Part shown: piece by piece, positions 41,337 to 50,826 of the stretch
Layout: every line of letters starts with the position of its first letter
How positions within the stretch are numbered: the first letter of the stretch is position 1
Assembly (NCBI RefSeq): GCF_001426435.1
Contig: NZ_LMER01000020.1
Coordinates: 388,240-452,239 of the forward strand
Reading direction: 5' to 3'
Length of the DNA: 64,000 nucleotides
Origin: Angustibacter sp. Root456
GTDB lineage: Bacteria > Actinomycetota > Actinomycetes > Actinomycetales > Angustibacteraceae
The notes under the pieces: generated by a model
What the model was told of the DNA's origin: nothing
The model's database searches: none
What the model saw: only the letters and a program-made list of their open reading frames with translations
Program-made: the position numbers and the translations under genes

Positions 41337-41468
41337 TGGGTGCTTGCGGATGAGACGGGGTCCGACGGCCGACTCTCTGGCACCCCGCAGGAGTCGGCAC
41401 CCCCGGATGCCGATCAACCGAACCGGCCGAGGACACTGATCGTTGAGATGACTTCCCTGGAGGCTGGC

Positions 41469-42584
41469 GTGACGACGGAAGCGCAGGAGGCATCGCCCTC
41501 CCGGAAGGAGAGCGGGCTGGGGTGGCCTGACGTACCGGCCCCCTCGACCCCCCCGGCGCCTGGACGGCACTCGTCCCTCGGCTGGCCGGATGTTTCCCGT
41601 GAAACATCGCCGCTGGACGGGCCCGCGCTGTTGCGCCGCGAGGTGCGGCTCGACCCCGCCGAGCTGGCTGAGTCCATCCCCACGGCGGACGACGACACCC
41701 CTCTCGCGCAGGAGGTCGCCCACGATGCGCGGCGCCGTCTGGTCCTGCACGGTCAGCGTCTGCCCGCGCCCACGCACACCCGCATCATGACCGTCGCCAA
41801 CCAGAAGGGTGGTGTCGGCAAGACCACCTCGACGGTGAACCTCGCGGCCGCACTGGCGATGTCCGGGCTCCGCGTGCTGGTGCTCGACATCGACCCGCAG
41901 GGCAACGCCTCGACCGCCCTGGGCATCGACCACCACAGCGAGGTGCCCAGCATCTACGACGTCTTGGTCGAGGACACGCCCCTGGTCGACGTGGTGCAGG
42001 CGTGCCCAGACATCGAGAACCTGTGGTGTGCTCCTGCCACCATCGACCTGGCCGGCGCCGAGATCGAGCTGGTGTCGCTCGTGGCTCGCGAGTCGCGGTT
42101 GCTCAAGGCGTTGAACGCCTACCTTGAGAGCAGGGACGCCGCCGGGGAAGAGCGCATCGACTACGTGCTCATCGACTGCCCGCCGTCACTCGGGCTGCTC
42201 ACGGTGAATGCGTTCGTCAGCGCGCAAGAGGTGTTCATCCCCATCCAGTGTGAGTACTACGCCCTGGAGGGTCTCTCGCAGCTGCTGAAGAACATCGAGC
42301 TGATCCGCGCGCACCTCAACCCGCGACTGCACGTGTCGACCATTTTGCTGACGATGTACGACGGCCGGACGCGGCTGTCGGCGGAGGTGGCGGACCAGGT
42401 GCGCGAGCACTTCCCCGAGGTGGTCCTGCGCGCGAGCATCCCGCGGTCGGTGCGGATCTCGGAGGCACCGAGCCACGGGCAGACGGTGATGACCTACGAT
42501 CCCGGCTCGAGCGGTGCGCTGTCCTACCTGGAGGCGGCCAAAGAGGTGGCAGAACGCGGGCAACGAGAGGGAGCGAGCGCGTGA
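41469..42584 (+). CDS. parA: chromosome partitioning ATPase ParA (Soj)
   Basis: 371 residues from the GTG at 41469, which has GGAGG five bases upstream; an ATG at 41448 and a GTG at 41340 are longer options. A non-conserved N-terminal extension of about 100 residues (Pro/Ser-rich, including V-S-R-E-T over a parS site) precedes the deviant Walker A K113-G-G-V-G-K118-T-T and L-D-I-D-P-Q-G-N. ParA dimers bind DNA non-specifically and move ParB-parS complexes. It is in an operon with parB (GTGA overlap). Confidence 0.93.
   Translation: MTTEAQEASPSRKESGLGWPDVPAPSTPPAPGRHSSLGWPDVSRETSPLDGPALLRREVRLDPAELAESIPTADDDTPLAQEVAHDARRRLVLHGQRLPAPTHTRIMTVANQKGGVGKTTSTVNLAAALAMSGLRVLVLDIDPQGNASTALGIDHHSEVPSIYDVLVEDTPLVDVVQACPDIENLWCAPATIDLAGAEIELVSLVARESRLLKALNAYLESRDAAGEERIDYVLIDCPPSLGLLTVNAFVSAQEVFIPIQCEYYALEGLSQLLKNIELIRAHLNPRLHVSTILLTMYDGRTRLSAEVADQVREHFPEVVLRASIPRSVRISEAPSHGQTVMTYDPGSSGALSYLEAAKEVAERGQREGASA
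41591..41606. other. parS: parS-like site 3 (one mismatch, within parA)
   Basis: TGTTTCCCGTGAAACA differs from TGTTTCACGTGAAACA at one central position. It encodes V-S-R-E-T of the ParA N-terminal extension. Confidence 0.85.
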
Positions 42585-43699
42585 GCGAGAAGCGACGGGG
42601 ACTCGGCCGAGGTCTGGGGGCGCTGATCCCGCCCTCCTCGGGGGCTACCCAGCGGCCGGTCGACGTGTTCTTCCCCGGCAAGGACGCACCGGTCGCCGAG
42701 GCCGAACCTGGCGCCCACACCACGGCGGGCACCACCACGGAGACCACCGACGCGCCGTCGGGGGAGTCGACCACCGTGGAGCAGGCCGAGCCGGCCGTTT
42801 CACGTGAAACAGGAACTGAGGTTCCACGTGAAACCTCCGCCGTTGATCTCATGCCGGTGCCAGGAGCGCACTTCGCGGAGATCCTGGTCGGCCAGATCCG
42901 GCCTAACCCCAAGCAGCCGCGATCGGTCTTCGATGAAGACGACATGGCAGAGCTCGTGCACTCGGTGCGCGAGATCGGGGTCCTGCAGCCGGTGGTGGTG
43001 CGTCCGGTAGCGGGCGCACCCGACCAGTACGAGCTCATCATGGGTGAGCGTCGCTGGCGGGCCAGCCAGGCGGCTGGCCTCGAGCGCGTGCCGGCGATCG
43101 TGCGCGACACGGCTGAGGACGACCTGCTGCGTGACGCGCTGCTCGAGAACCTGCACCGCAGCCAGCTCAACCCGCTCGAGGAGGCCGCCGCCTACAACCA
43201 GCTGCTCGAGGACTTCGGCTGCACGCACGACGAGCTGGCGCAGCGGATCGGACGATCGCGTCCGCAGATCTCGAACACGCTCCGGCTGCTGAAGCTACCC
43301 CCGCTGGTGCAACGACGCGTGGCGGCGGGCGTCCTGTCCGCAGGGCACGCTCGCGCGCTGCTCGGCCTCGATGACGGCGCGGCGATCGAGCGGTTGGCCC
43401 AACGGATCGTGGCCGAGGGCCTGTCGGTGCGAGCCGTCGAGGAGGTCGTGGCGCTCGGCGGTGACAGCGCACCCACCGCGCGCACCAAGCGCCCGCGTGC
43501 CGGCTCACGGCACGCTGGCCTCGACGACCTGGCCCAGCGCCTGTCCGACCGGTTCGACACTCGCGTGCAGATCGCCCTGGGCCGGCGCAAGGGACGGTTG
43601 AGCGTGGAGTTCGCCAGCGTCGAGGACCTCAACCGCATCGTGGCGTTGCTGGCTCCGGGTGACGAGGCGTTCGGTGGAGGCAGCCAGCCGGAGCGCTGA
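42581..43699 (+). CDS. parB: chromosome partitioning protein ParB (CTPase/DNA-binding)
   Basis: 372 residues: a ParA-stimulating N-terminus ([13 protein letters not shown]), a Thr/Glu/Pro linker at about 20-90 with two parS sites in its DNA, the CTP-binding ParB/Srx domain (P-N-P-K-Q-P-R, G-E-R-R-W-R-A), the HTH for parS ([16 protein letters not shown]) and a C-terminal dimerisation domain. It loads at parS as a sliding clamp. The GTG overlaps the parA stop. Confidence 0.96.
   Translation: MSEKRRGLGRGLGALIPPSSGATQRPVDVFFPGKDAPVAEAEPGAHTTAGTTTETTDAPSGESTTVEQAEPAVSRETGTEVPRETSAVDLMPVPGAHFAEILVGQIRPNPKQPRSVFDEDDMAELVHSVREIGVLQPVVVRPVAGAPDQYELIMGERRWRASQAAGLERVPAIVRDTAEDDLLRDALLENLHRSQLNPLEEAAAYNQLLEDFGCTHDELAQRIGRSRPQISNTLRLLKLPPLVQRRVAAGVLSAGHARALLGLDDGAAIERLAQRIVAEGLSVRAVEEVVALGGDSAPTARTKRPRAGSRHAGLDDLAQRLSDRFDTRVQIALGRRKGRLSVEFASVEDLNRIVALLAPGDEAFGGGSQPER
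42797..42810. other. parS: parS site 4 (perfect core, within parB)
   Basis: GTTTCACGTGAAAC is the perfect palindromic parS core, within CGTTTCACGTGAAACA. It encodes V-S-R-E-T in the ParB linker. Confidence 0.95.
42821..42834. other. parS: parS-like site 5 (one mismatch, within parB)
   Basis: GTTCCACGTGAAAC lies 24 bases after site 4 and has one mismatch. It encodes V-P-R-E-T. The pair may allow co-operative ParB loading. Confidence 0.8.
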
Positions 43700-43874
43700 G
43701 CCGGCGCCGGCTGGGCACGGTCTGTCCGCAGCGACCCCTCGCGTCGTAGGATGCGAGCAGTCCAGGGCTGCGCCGCGCTGCGCCCTGCTGATGGCCGGCA
43801 GTGGCCGGCGACGGACCGCGGAGCACGGCGGTGCACAGCGGTGAACCCGTGGGGCGCGACGTAGGGGAGGCAGG

Positions 43875-44075
43875 ATGCACAGCCGCAACCGCGACGACCG
43901 GGCCGCCGGGCGTCGCGCCCTCGCCTGGCGCATTGCCCGTCACGTGGTCGGGGGACTGCTGACCGGTGCCGCGGTCGGCTACCTCGCGGCCCTCGTCCTG
44001 CCTCGGCGGTACCCCGTTCCCGCCGGGAGCTACCAGGCCCCCGTCCCCCCGGGCGTCGGTGCGGAGGTCGGGTGA
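43875..44075 (+). CDS. small membrane protein upstream of the GNAT gene
   Basis: 66 residues: a basic N-terminus, one transmembrane helix (about 24-44: V-V-G-G-L-L-T-G-A-A-V-G-Y-L-A-A-L-V-L) and a Pro/Gly/Val tail. AGGGGAGG precedes the ATG, and the stop overlaps the GNAT start (GTGA). A TAGGAT at 43747-43752 could be the -10. Function unknown. Confidence 0.65.
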   Translation: MHSRNRDDRAAGRRALAWRIARHVVGGLLTGAAVGYLAALVLPRRYPVPAGSYQAPVPPGVGAEVG

Positions 44076-44710
44076 GTGGGCGTCGCCTGGAGCCGCTGAC
44101 CCTGGACTCGCTGCCCGACCTGCCCACGCCGTGCCGATCGTGCGTCTTCTGGGAGCTCGCTCCGGTGGCGGCGCAGCAGGCCGAGCGCACCGGCGACACG
44201 GCGTTCGAGAAGGAGGCCTGGCTGTCGGCAGCCCTGCTCGACTGGGGCTCCGTCGGACGCATCGCCTACGTCGATGACGTGCCGGCCGGCTACCTGATGT
44301 ACGCACCCGCCTACCTCGTGCCGCGATCGATCGCCTTCCCCACCGCCCCGGTGAGCGGCGACGCGGTCCTGCTCATGACCGGACGGGTGGTGGCGGGGTA
44401 CACCGGCGGCGGCTTGGGACGGATGCTGGTGCAGGGCGTCGCGAAGGACCTCACCCGGCGCGGAGTGCGGGCGATCGAGGCCTTCGGTTGGGAGACTTCC
44501 ACTGACCGCGCCCGGCTGCAGAGCGCCGGTGGCTGCGTGCTGCCTGCGGACTTCCTGCGCAGCGTGGGTTTCAAGACCGTGCGGCCCCACCCCCGACACC
44601 CACGGCTGCGGCTCGACCTGCGCACGACGCTGTCGTGGCGCGAGGACGTCGAGCAGGCCCTGGAGCGCATCCTGGGCTCGGTGCGCGCGCCCGTGCTGAG
44701 CGGCCCCTAG
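44072..44710 (+). CDS. GNAT-family N-acetyltransferase-like protein
   Basis: 212 residues. After a Cys-containing N-terminus (T-P-C-R-S-C-V-F-W-E) the GNAT core has V-L-L-M-T-G-R-V-V and the acetyl-CoA loop G-Y-T-G-G-G-L-G-R-M-L-V, with a later F-L-R-S-V-G-F motif. It occurs between parB and the cwlM-trx genes in many Actinobacteria. The acceptor substrate is unknown. GTG start coupled to the small membrane protein. Confidence 0.85.
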   Translation: MSGRRLEPLTLDSLPDLPTPCRSCVFWELAPVAAQQAERTGDTAFEKEAWLSAALLDWGSVGRIAYVDDVPAGYLMYAPAYLVPRSIAFPTAPVSGDAVLLMTGRVVAGYTGGGLGRMLVQGVAKDLTRRGVRAIEAFGWETSTDRARLQSAGGCVLPADFLRSVGFKTVRPHPRHPRLRLDLRTTLSWREDVEQALERILGSVRAPVLSGP

Positions 44711-44717
44711 CAGGCCA

Positions 44718-44799
44718 AAACCGTTGGGGCACAACGGGTTTCTCGCCTACTGGGTTTCAGGCAGCCGGATCTCTGGCCACCTGGCTGAGTAGCCAGAGA
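44718..44799. terminator. convergent terminators between the GNAT gene and cwlM
   Basis: Two stems lie in the gap: CCGTTG/CAACGG (44721-44726, 44732-44737), preceded by AAAA and followed by GTTTC, for the + strand gene; and TCTCTGGC/GCCAGAGA (44770-44777, 44792-44799), just past the cwlM stop on the minus strand. Confidence 0.65.
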
Positions 44800-44809
44800 C
44801 TCGGCGCGC

Positions 44810-45976
44810 TCAGGGGGCCCGGACGCGGGCCAGCACGTCGGCGAGGCGGAGCGTGCCGGTGGCGCCCTCGTCCTGGTCGCTGAGGTAGACCCGTTGGACG
44901 GCGACCACGACGGCCTCGGCGACGGTGTCGCGGAACTCGGGGTCGGCCAGCCGGGCGGCGTCCGCCTCGTGCGACAGGTAGCCGGCTTCCAGGCGCACGG
45001 CGGGCATCCGGGTGCCGCGCAGGATGTCCCAGGTGCGTGGGTGCGAGCGACAGTCGAGCAGGCCCGTACGCGCCACGATCTCGCGCTGCACGAGGGAGGC
45101 CAGCTGCTCGCCGGTCGCCGACCACGCACTGCCGCCCTCGGGGCTGCCGTAGAAGAAGGTGGCGACGCCGTGAGCCTGCGGCGTGCTGGGGAGGGCCTCG
45201 CAGTGGATCGACAGCAGCAGGTCGGCTCCGAGCGCGTTGGCCAGCTCGGCGCGCTCGAGCTGGGTGGGGTTGCCCGTGAGGCCGCGGGTGAGCACCGTCT
45301 GGACGCCCAGCGCGGCGAGCCGGCCCTCGATCCGTCGGGCGAGGTCGAGCGTCACGTCAGCCTCGCGCACGTCGCCGACGACCGCACCCGGCTCGACCTG
45401 GGAGTGCCCCGGGTCGAGCACCACGAGCCGACCGCGCAGGTCGGGGCCGGCCGATCGCACGCGGTCGGCCTCCCGCAGCGCGTGAGGCGCGCCGCCGGTG
45501 ACGGCCCGGCCCAGCTGGGCCAGCGCCCGCAGGGTCTTCGGACCCGCCACACCGTCTGCCTGCAGACCCACGCCACGCTGGAAGTCCCGCAGCGCCTCGT
45601 CGGTCTCGACGCCGAGGATGCCGTCAACCCGCCCGCAGGGGTAGCCGAGCGAGCTCAGCCGGTCCTGCAGCGCGGCGACGTCGTCCCCGCTCACGAGGTG
45701 CCCCGGGGTGTGCAGCAGGATCCGGTCGCCCAGCAGCCAGCGGGCGCCATCGAGCGCCCGGAAGGTCTGCGGACCCACCACACCGTCGACGAGCATGCCG
45801 CGGCGCTGCTGGAACGCGCGCACGGCGCGTTCGACGGTGCCGTCGAAGACGTCGTCCTCGACCGCGGAGGCGGGCAGCTCCCCGGCCGCCACGAGCCGCT
45901 CGCGGACGGCGCGCACGCCGTCGCCGCGATCACCTGCGCGCATCAGGGCGCTCGGGTCCGCCGAGGGGTCCGTCAT
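44810..45976 (-). CDS. cwlM: CwlM-like N-acetylmuramoyl-L-alanine amidase
   Basis: 388 residues: two peptidoglycan-binding domains (about 14-80 and 93-150), then an Amidase_3 domain from about 182. Zinc ligands appear intact: V-L-D-P-G-H-S, E-A-D-V-T-L, L-S-I-H-C-E and the R-L-E-A-G-Y-L catalytic Glu. There is no signal peptide. Mycobacterial CwlM is cytoplasmic, phosphorylated by PknB, and activates MurA or binds MurJ and FhaA rather than cutting wall. The gene neighbourhood (sigM, murJ, pseudokinase) supports the same regulatory role here. Confidence 0.9.
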   Translation of the reverse strand: MTDPSADPSALMRAGDRGDGVRAVRERLVAAGELPASAVEDDVFDGTVERAVRAFQQRRGMLVDGVVGPQTFRALDGARWLLGDRILLHTPGHLVSGDDVAALQDRLSSLGYPCGRVDGILGVETDEALRDFQRGVGLQADGVAGPKTLRALAQLGRAVTGGAPHALREADRVRSAGPDLRGRLVVLDPGHSQVEPGAVVGDVREADVTLDLARRIEGRLAALGVQTVLTRGLTGNPTQLERAELANALGADLLLSIHCEALPSTPQAHGVATFFYGSPEGGSAWSATGEQLASLVQREIVARTGLLDCRSHPRTWDILRGTRMPAVRLEAGYLSHEADAARLADPEFRDTVAEAVVVAVQRVYLSDQDEGATGTLRLADVLARVRAP

Positions 45977-46001
45977 GGCACGTCGAGCGCGTGGAACGCG
46001 C

Positions 46002-46325
46002 TCAGCCGATGAAGTCGGCCAGCTCGCGCACGAGCATGGGCTTCGGCTTGGCCCCCGTGATGGACTTGACCAGCTCGCCCTTGACGTAGACGTTCATCGT
46101 CGGCAGGCCGGTGACGCCGTACCGCGCGGCGATCGCGGGGTTCTCGTCGGTGTTGATCTTGACGACCTCGATCCGGTCGGCGTGCTCGGCGCCGATCTCG
46201 TCGAGGATCGGCGACACGGCGCGGCACGGGCCGCACCACGGCGCCCAGAAGTCGACGAGCACCGGCTTGTCGCTCGCCAGGACGTCCTGGTCGAACGTGG
46301 CGTCAGTGGTCACACGGGAGCCCAT
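46002..46325 (-). CDS. trxA: thioredoxin
   Basis: 107 residues with the W30-C31-G-P-C34 redox centre, V-D-F-W-A-P, cis-Pro in T-G-L-P-T-M, and the G-A-K-P-K-P end. Reduces protein disulfides with electrons from TrxB encoded 67 bases upstream. Confidence 0.97.
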   Translation of the reverse strand: MGSRVTTDATFDQDVLASDKPVLVDFWAPWCGPCRAVSPILDEIGAEHADRIEVVKINTDENPAIAARYGVTGLPTMNVYVKGELVKSITGAKPKPMLVRELADFIG

Positions 46326-46392
46326 GGCGGTCCTTCCGGTCGGTGAGGTGCACAGCAGTCATACCAGGCGGCGACGACAGCCGCCTGCGGGG

Positions 46393-47367
46393 TCAGGCGG
46401 GGGTGACGACTTCCTCGCGCTCGGGCACCGGGTGGTCGGCCAGGTCGGCGAGGTACCGCTCGGCGTCCAGGGCGGCGACGCAGCCCGAGCCGGCGGCGGT
46501 GATGGCCTGCATGTACTCGTGGTCGACCACGTCACCGCAGGCGAACACGCCGGCGAGCGAGGTGCGCGAGCTGCGGCCGTCGACCTCGACGAAGCCCTCG
46601 GGCCCCAGGTCGAGCTGGTCGCGGAAGAGCTCGGTGCGCGGGTCGTGGCCGATGGCGACGAACAGGCCGGTGACGCCCAGGTGGCTCAGCTCGCCGGTGA
46701 CGGTGTCACGCAGCTGCAGGCCGGTGACCTTGGTGTCGCCCTCGACCTCCACGACCTCGCTGTTCCAGCGGAAGGTGATCTTGTCGTTGGCGAAGGCGCG
46801 CTCCTGCATGACCTTGGAGGCCCGCAGCTCGTCGCGGCGGTGGATGATCGTCACCGACCGAGCGAAGCGCGTGAGGAACGTCGCCTCCTCCATCGCCGAG
46901 TCGCCGCCCCCGACGACCGCGATGTCCTGGTCGCGGAAGAAGAAGCCGTCACAGGTGGCGCACCACGAGACGCCGTGGCCCGACAGCCGCTTCTCGTTCT
47001 CCAGACCGATCTCGCGGTAGGCCGAGCCGGTGGCGAGGATCACCGCGTGAGCCTGGTGGGTCTCACCGCGACCGGTGACGACCGTCTTGACGTCACCGTC
47101 GAGGCGCGCCTCCACGACGTCGTCGGTGACGAGCTCGGCGCCGAAGCGCTCGGCCTGCGCGCGCATCTGCTCCATGAGCTCCGGGCCCATGACGCCGTCG
47201 CGGAAGCCCGGGTAGTTCTCGACCTCCGTGGTGTTCATCAGGGCGCCACCGAAGGTCACCGAGCCCTCGAAGACCAGCGGGTTGAGGTTGGCCCGTGCCG
47301 CGTACACAGCGGCCGTGTACCCCGCAGGGCCCGAGCCGATGATGATCACGTTGCGGACGTCGTTCAC
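46393..47367 (-). CDS. trxB: thioredoxin-disulfide reductase
   Basis: 324 residues: FAD-binding [10 protein letters not shown] at the N-terminus, redox pair C136-A-T-C139, NADPH-binding [10 protein letters not shown] and C-terminal F-A-C-G-D-V. The GTG start has GAGGGAAGG upstream. The gene precedes trxA, as in the conserved actinobacterial cluster. Confidence 0.97.
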   Translation of the reverse strand: MNDVRNVIIIGSGPAGYTAAVYAARANLNPLVFEGSVTFGGALMNTTEVENYPGFRDGVMGPELMEQMRAQAERFGAELVTDDVVEARLDGDVKTVVTGRGETHQAHAVILATGSAYREIGLENEKRLSGHGVSWCATCDGFFFRDQDIAVVGGGDSAMEEATFLTRFARSVTIIHRRDELRASKVMQERAFANDKITFRWNSEVVEVEGDTKVTGLQLRDTVTGELSHLGVTGLFVAIGHDPRTELFRDQLDLGPEGFVEVDGRSSRTSLAGVFACGDVVDHEYMQAITAAGSGCVAALDAERYLADLADHPVPEREEVVTPA

Positions 47368-47500
47368 GGGTGCCTTCCCTCAAGGTCGTGGCCAGGACGA
47401 GGCAGCCCTGGCGTGTGGTGCGACAGCACCTGCGTCAAGCGATCGTACGGCCCCGATGTTCCCCGTGGGGGCCCCGGCGGCACGGGGCGACCTCAACCCG

Positions 47501-48259
47501 TCAGCGGGTGCGGGTGAAGTAGCGGGTGCCGTCCTTTCCGGGCGAGCACGTCGTCGACACGACCCAGATCTCGCGTCCCCCGCCCGAGGCCGGCACCACC
47601 ACGACGGCGGCGGGCGAGCCCTGGTAGCGCGCGACGTCGACGAGCAGGGGCGTCGCCCGGGGCGCACCGATGGCTGCCAGGCAGGCGGCCACGCCCGCGG
47701 GCGTGGCGAGCGGCCCGGAGGGCGCGGCCGCGGCGGAGGACGGGCGGCTGGCCAGGACCTGGTCGACCTGCGTGGCCAGCCGGTCGGCGGTGTAGTCGGT
47801 GCCCGAGGCGGTGGCCTGCAGGCCCGCGTCCGGTGCCACGCGCTTCTCGGCCGTGCCGTTCAGGGCCGCGCCTGCTGCCGTGCTGTCGGCCCGACCCCCG
47901 TCAGGCACCAGCTGGCTGAGCGTCGCACCCCCCGCACCGAGCAGGACGACGGCCGCCGCCACCGCGAGCCAGCCGCGGTGCCGACGCTCGCGGGCGGGGG
48001 CCAGCGGCACGACGGTGCTCGCGGCGGCCGATTGCTCGGGGTGTCCGGCCGACGTCTCGGCGCTGAGCCGGCGCAGCGTGGCCTCGAGACGGTCGACGAC
48101 GTCGGGGGGCGTCGGGCCGGGGTCAGGCAACGACGCCAGCAGCGTGCGCACCTGCACCTGGGTCTGCAGATCACGCTGGCAGTCGGGGCAGGCCGCGACG
48201 TGCGGGTCACGCGCTGCCGCGTCGAGGTCGCCGAAGGACTCGAGGGCGGGGTGGTTCAC
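47501..48259 (-). CDS. rsmA: anti-sigma factor (RsmA-like, zinc-binding N-terminus)
   Basis: 252 residues: an N-terminal cytoplasmic region with H-V-A-A-C-P-D-C (a zinc anti-sigma H-x3-C-x2-C motif), a Pro/Ala/Glu linker, one transmembrane helix at about 97-118, and a large extracytoplasmic domain that is Ala/Pro-rich and ends S-T-T-C-S-P-G. It would hold the SigM-like factor and release it on an envelope signal. The stop-start overlap with sigM (GTGA) supports the pairing. It is larger outside the membrane than most RsmA proteins. Confidence 0.85.
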   Translation of the reverse strand: MNHPALESFGDLDAAARDPHVAACPDCQRDLQTQVQVRTLLASLPDPGPTPPDVVDRLEATLRRLSAETSAGHPEQSAAASTVVPLAPARERRHRGWLAVAAAVVLLGAGGATLSQLVPDGGRADSTAAGAALNGTAEKRVAPDAGLQATASGTDYTADRLATQVDQVLASRPSSAAAAPSGPLATPAGVAACLAAIGAPRATPLLVDVARYQGSPAAVVVVPASGGGREIWVVSTTCSPGKDGTRYFTRTR

Positions 48260-48906
48260 GCACGCCCTCCTTCGTGGTCACCGGGATGGGGACGCTCCGC
48301 GGCCGGTGCGGGAGCCGCAGGCGTCACCGGTGGGACGTCAGGGACGCCCTCGAGGTTCCCCGGCCGCAGCAGCTGCGCGAGCGCCGCGCGCCCACGGGCA
48401 CACCGCGACTTGATCGTGCCCTCAGCGACCTCGAGCACCTGGGCGGCCTCGGCCACCGACATCGCGTGCATGTCGACCAGCACGAGGGCCTGCCGCTGGT
48501 GCTCGGGCAGCCGGTCCAGCGCAGCGCGGACGTCGATCGCGGTCTCGGTGCGGTCGTGGGCGTCGACGGCGTCCGCCGGCTCCTGCTCGGGCAGGGCCAC
48601 CGTGGGCCGGGCCTGGCGCCGTCGCACGCGGTCGAGACAGGCGTTGACGACGATGCGGTGCAGCCACGTCGTGACGGCCGACTCGCCCCGGAAGCTCTCG
48701 GCGCGGCGGTAGGCCGACACGAGCGCGTCCTGCAGGGCGTCGGCGGCCTCCTCTCGGTCGCCCAGCGTGCGCAGCGCCACGGCCCAGAGCCGATCGCGGT
48801 GGCGGCGTACCAGCTCGCCGAACGCCTCGGGATCGCCCTGGACGTGCGCGGCCAGCAGCTCGGCGTCCGCCAAGCCCGACACGACGGTGACGGGTCGAGC
48901 GGTCAT
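48256..48906 (-). CDS. sigM: ECF sigma factor SigM
   Basis: 216 residues: region 2 at about 22-90 (L-W-A-V-A-L-R-T-L-G-D-R-E-E-A-A-D) and region 4 at about 125-180 (L-P-E-H-Q-R-Q-A-L-V-L-V-D and the HTH), then a Pro/Ala-rich tail. SigM controls envelope-related genes in mycobacteria. The ATG at 48906 overlaps the pseudokinase stop (ATGA), so the three genes form one translational unit with the anti-sigma gene. Confidence 0.93.
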   Translation of the reverse strand: MTARPVTVVSGLADAELLAAHVQGDPEAFGELVRRHRDRLWAVALRTLGDREEAADALQDALVSAYRRAESFRGESAVTTWLHRIVVNACLDRVRRRQARPTVALPEQEPADAVDAHDRTETAIDVRAALDRLPEHQRQALVLVDMHAMSVAEAAQVLEVAEGTIKSRCARGRAALAQLLRPGNLEGVPDVPPVTPAAPAPAAERPHPGDHEGGRA

Positions 48907-50735
48907 CGCACGGTCACCTCGGCGATCTCGACGCGGAACCCGCCACTGACCTGCGGTGCCTGCGTGCACCAGATCACCAGCCGGTCGGCGGTGACCGGCT
49001 GCTTGGGCGTCAGCGTCACGGTGCCTGCCGCGTCCGTGGCCTCGGCCAGGACGGTGGAGTCGAGCTGGTCGCCACTGGCGGTGCGCAGCTCGAACGTCCC
49101 GCCCCCGGCACCGACGCGCACGGCCACGGAGGTGACGGGCCCGCGTCGGCCGAGGTCGAGCAGCAGGCCGACGCCCTTCTTCAGCCCGCCGAACTGGGCC
49201 GTCTTGTAGGTGTCGGAGGTCCACTGGGTCGAGGGATCGCCGTCGATGGCCTTGGCGGCCAGGTCGTTCTTCTCCTCACCGTCGCCCTGCGGGTCGAAGC
49301 CGGACGCCGTGCTGACCTGGATCGGCCCGGCGGGCGGGCTGGACGTCGTCGCGGTCGACGTCGACTGCGTGGGCGTGGGCGTCGAGGACGACGACGCGCT
49401 CGAGCGGGTGTGGGGAGCCGGGACGAAGGCGTTCTCACCGAGCCCGCGCAGGCCGCAGTAGGCGAGGCTGAGGAAGACCACGACGAACACCGCCACCAGC
49501 ACGAGCACCGTGCGGGTCTGGCTGCGGGCCTGCGGGTCAGCCGATGGGGTCAGGTGCTCGTCCTCGTGGTCGAGGTCGTCGTAGAGCACGTCCAGTCCGC
49601 CGAGCGGCACGGCCGGCGCCGTGGGCGAGGCTGGCTCGGGAGCAGCGGGCTGCACCGGCAGCACCGACGTCGGCTCGGCCACGGGCTCGGCCACGGGCTC
49701 GGCGGCCGGCGCGGCCGGCGTGGGTGGCGTCGGCGGCGCGGCCGCCGGCGGCAGTCTCAGCGTGGGCGACGCCGGCGGGGCGGGCGAGCTGCTCTGGCGC
49801 TCGGGCCGGGCCGGGGTGAGCGGCGGCGCGGTGGGCAGTGGTGGGCGAGGCGTGGGAGCGAGCAGGTGCGGGAAGGCCCCGCCGGCCCGCTCCTCGCGGC
49901 GCTCACGACCCCAGGGCGCGATCTGCCCCGCGAGGTCGCCGGGGGTGTCGGGTGCGCCGGCACCGGCGAAGGTCTGCGCGCAGAGCGTGTCGAGGTCGGC
50001 GGGCGCGCCGGTGACGATCTGCGAGGGAGGCACGGGGTGCCCGCCGACCTGAGGGGCTGGCGGCAGGTCGCTCGGGGTGGGCAACGGCCAGGTGGCCGTG
50101 AGGGTCGCGTAGGCCAGAGCGATCAGGTCACGGGTGTCGAGGGCGGTCGCCTGCTCGCCGTCCATGGAGTTGCCCGCGTCGTCACCGACGTCGATGCCGT
50201 CCAGCGCTGCGGCGGTGGCGAGCTCGGTGATCTTCACCGTGCCGTCGTCGAGCACGTGCACGCGGTCGGGGGTGAGCCGCAGGTGGTGCAACCCTCGGTG
50301 ACGCGCCGCCTCCAGCGCGAGCGCCGCCTCACCGACCACGGCGCGGGCCTGTGAGGGCGGCAGCGGGCCGCCGTGCAGGCGGTGCGAGAGCGAGGGTGCG
50401 GGCAGCCACTCGCTGACGACGAAGGTGATGGCGTCGTCCTCCCCGACGTCGAGCACCCGGACGAGCCGCGCGTCCTCGACGGCCGCAGCGCGTCGGGCTG
50501 CGTCGAGCACCGCGGCGGCGTGCGGGTGGTCGGAGCTGACGGCGCGCACGTGCACCCTCCGGTCGAGCACGTCGTCGTGCGCCTGCCACGAGGACGACAG
50601 CGGGGAGTCCTCGAGGCGCTCGCGCAGGACGTACCGGCCGCCGAGGGAGCTGCCTGGTCCCACCCTGTCCAGCGTCGGCCTCCCCTCGAGGTGCCACCTG
50701 CGGCCCGGACGTCCCGTGACCGCCTCGTCGCTCAT
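48903..50735 (-). CDS. stand-alone MviN-associated pseudokinase with extracellular domain
   Basis: 610 residues. A degenerate Ser/Thr kinase domain (about 25-270) lacks the catalytic residues: the lysine site reads R-V-H-V-R, H-R-D is replaced by H-H-L-R-L-T-P and D-F-G by T-E-L. A long Pro/Ala linker, a transmembrane helix at about 405-428 and a Ser/Thr stretch follow, then a C-terminal discoidin-like domain (D-G-D-P-S-T-Q-W-T-S). In mycobacteria this unit is fused to MurJ and, phosphorylated by PknB, recruits FhaA to restrain MurJ. The ATG at 50735 is preferred to one nine codons upstream. Confidence 0.85.
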   Translation of the reverse strand: MSDEAVTGRPGRRWHLEGRPTLDRVGPGSSLGGRYVLRERLEDSPLSSSWQAHDDVLDRRVHVRAVSSDHPHAAAVLDAARRAAAVEDARLVRVLDVGEDDAITFVVSEWLPAPSLSHRLHGGPLPPSQARAVVGEAALALEAARHRGLHHLRLTPDRVHVLDDGTVKITELATAAALDGIDVGDDAGNSMDGEQATALDTRDLIALAYATLTATWPLPTPSDLPPAPQVGGHPVPPSQIVTGAPADLDTLCAQTFAGAGAPDTPGDLAGQIAPWGRERREERAGGAFPHLLAPTPRPPLPTAPPLTPARPERQSSSPAPPASPTLRLPPAAAPPTPPTPAAPAAEPVAEPVAEPTSVLPVQPAAPEPASPTAPAVPLGGLDVLYDDLDHEDEHLTPSADPQARSQTRTVLVLVAVFVVVFLSLAYCGLRGLGENAFVPAPHTRSSASSSSTPTPTQSTSTATTSSPPAGPIQVSTASGFDPQGDGEEKNDLAAKAIDGDPSTQWTSDTYKTAQFGGLKKGVGLLLDLGRRGPVTSVAVRVGAGGGTFELRTASGDQLDSTVLAEATDAAGTVTLTPKQPVTADRLVIWCTQAPQVSGGFRVEIAEVTVR

Positions 50736-50826
50736 CGTAGGGTGCCCGGCCGCGGGTGGCACGGTTGAAGGGCGGTTTGCACGGCGGGTGGAGGGGCGGT
50801 CGCGACGGTCGAGGCGCTCGCGCGCT

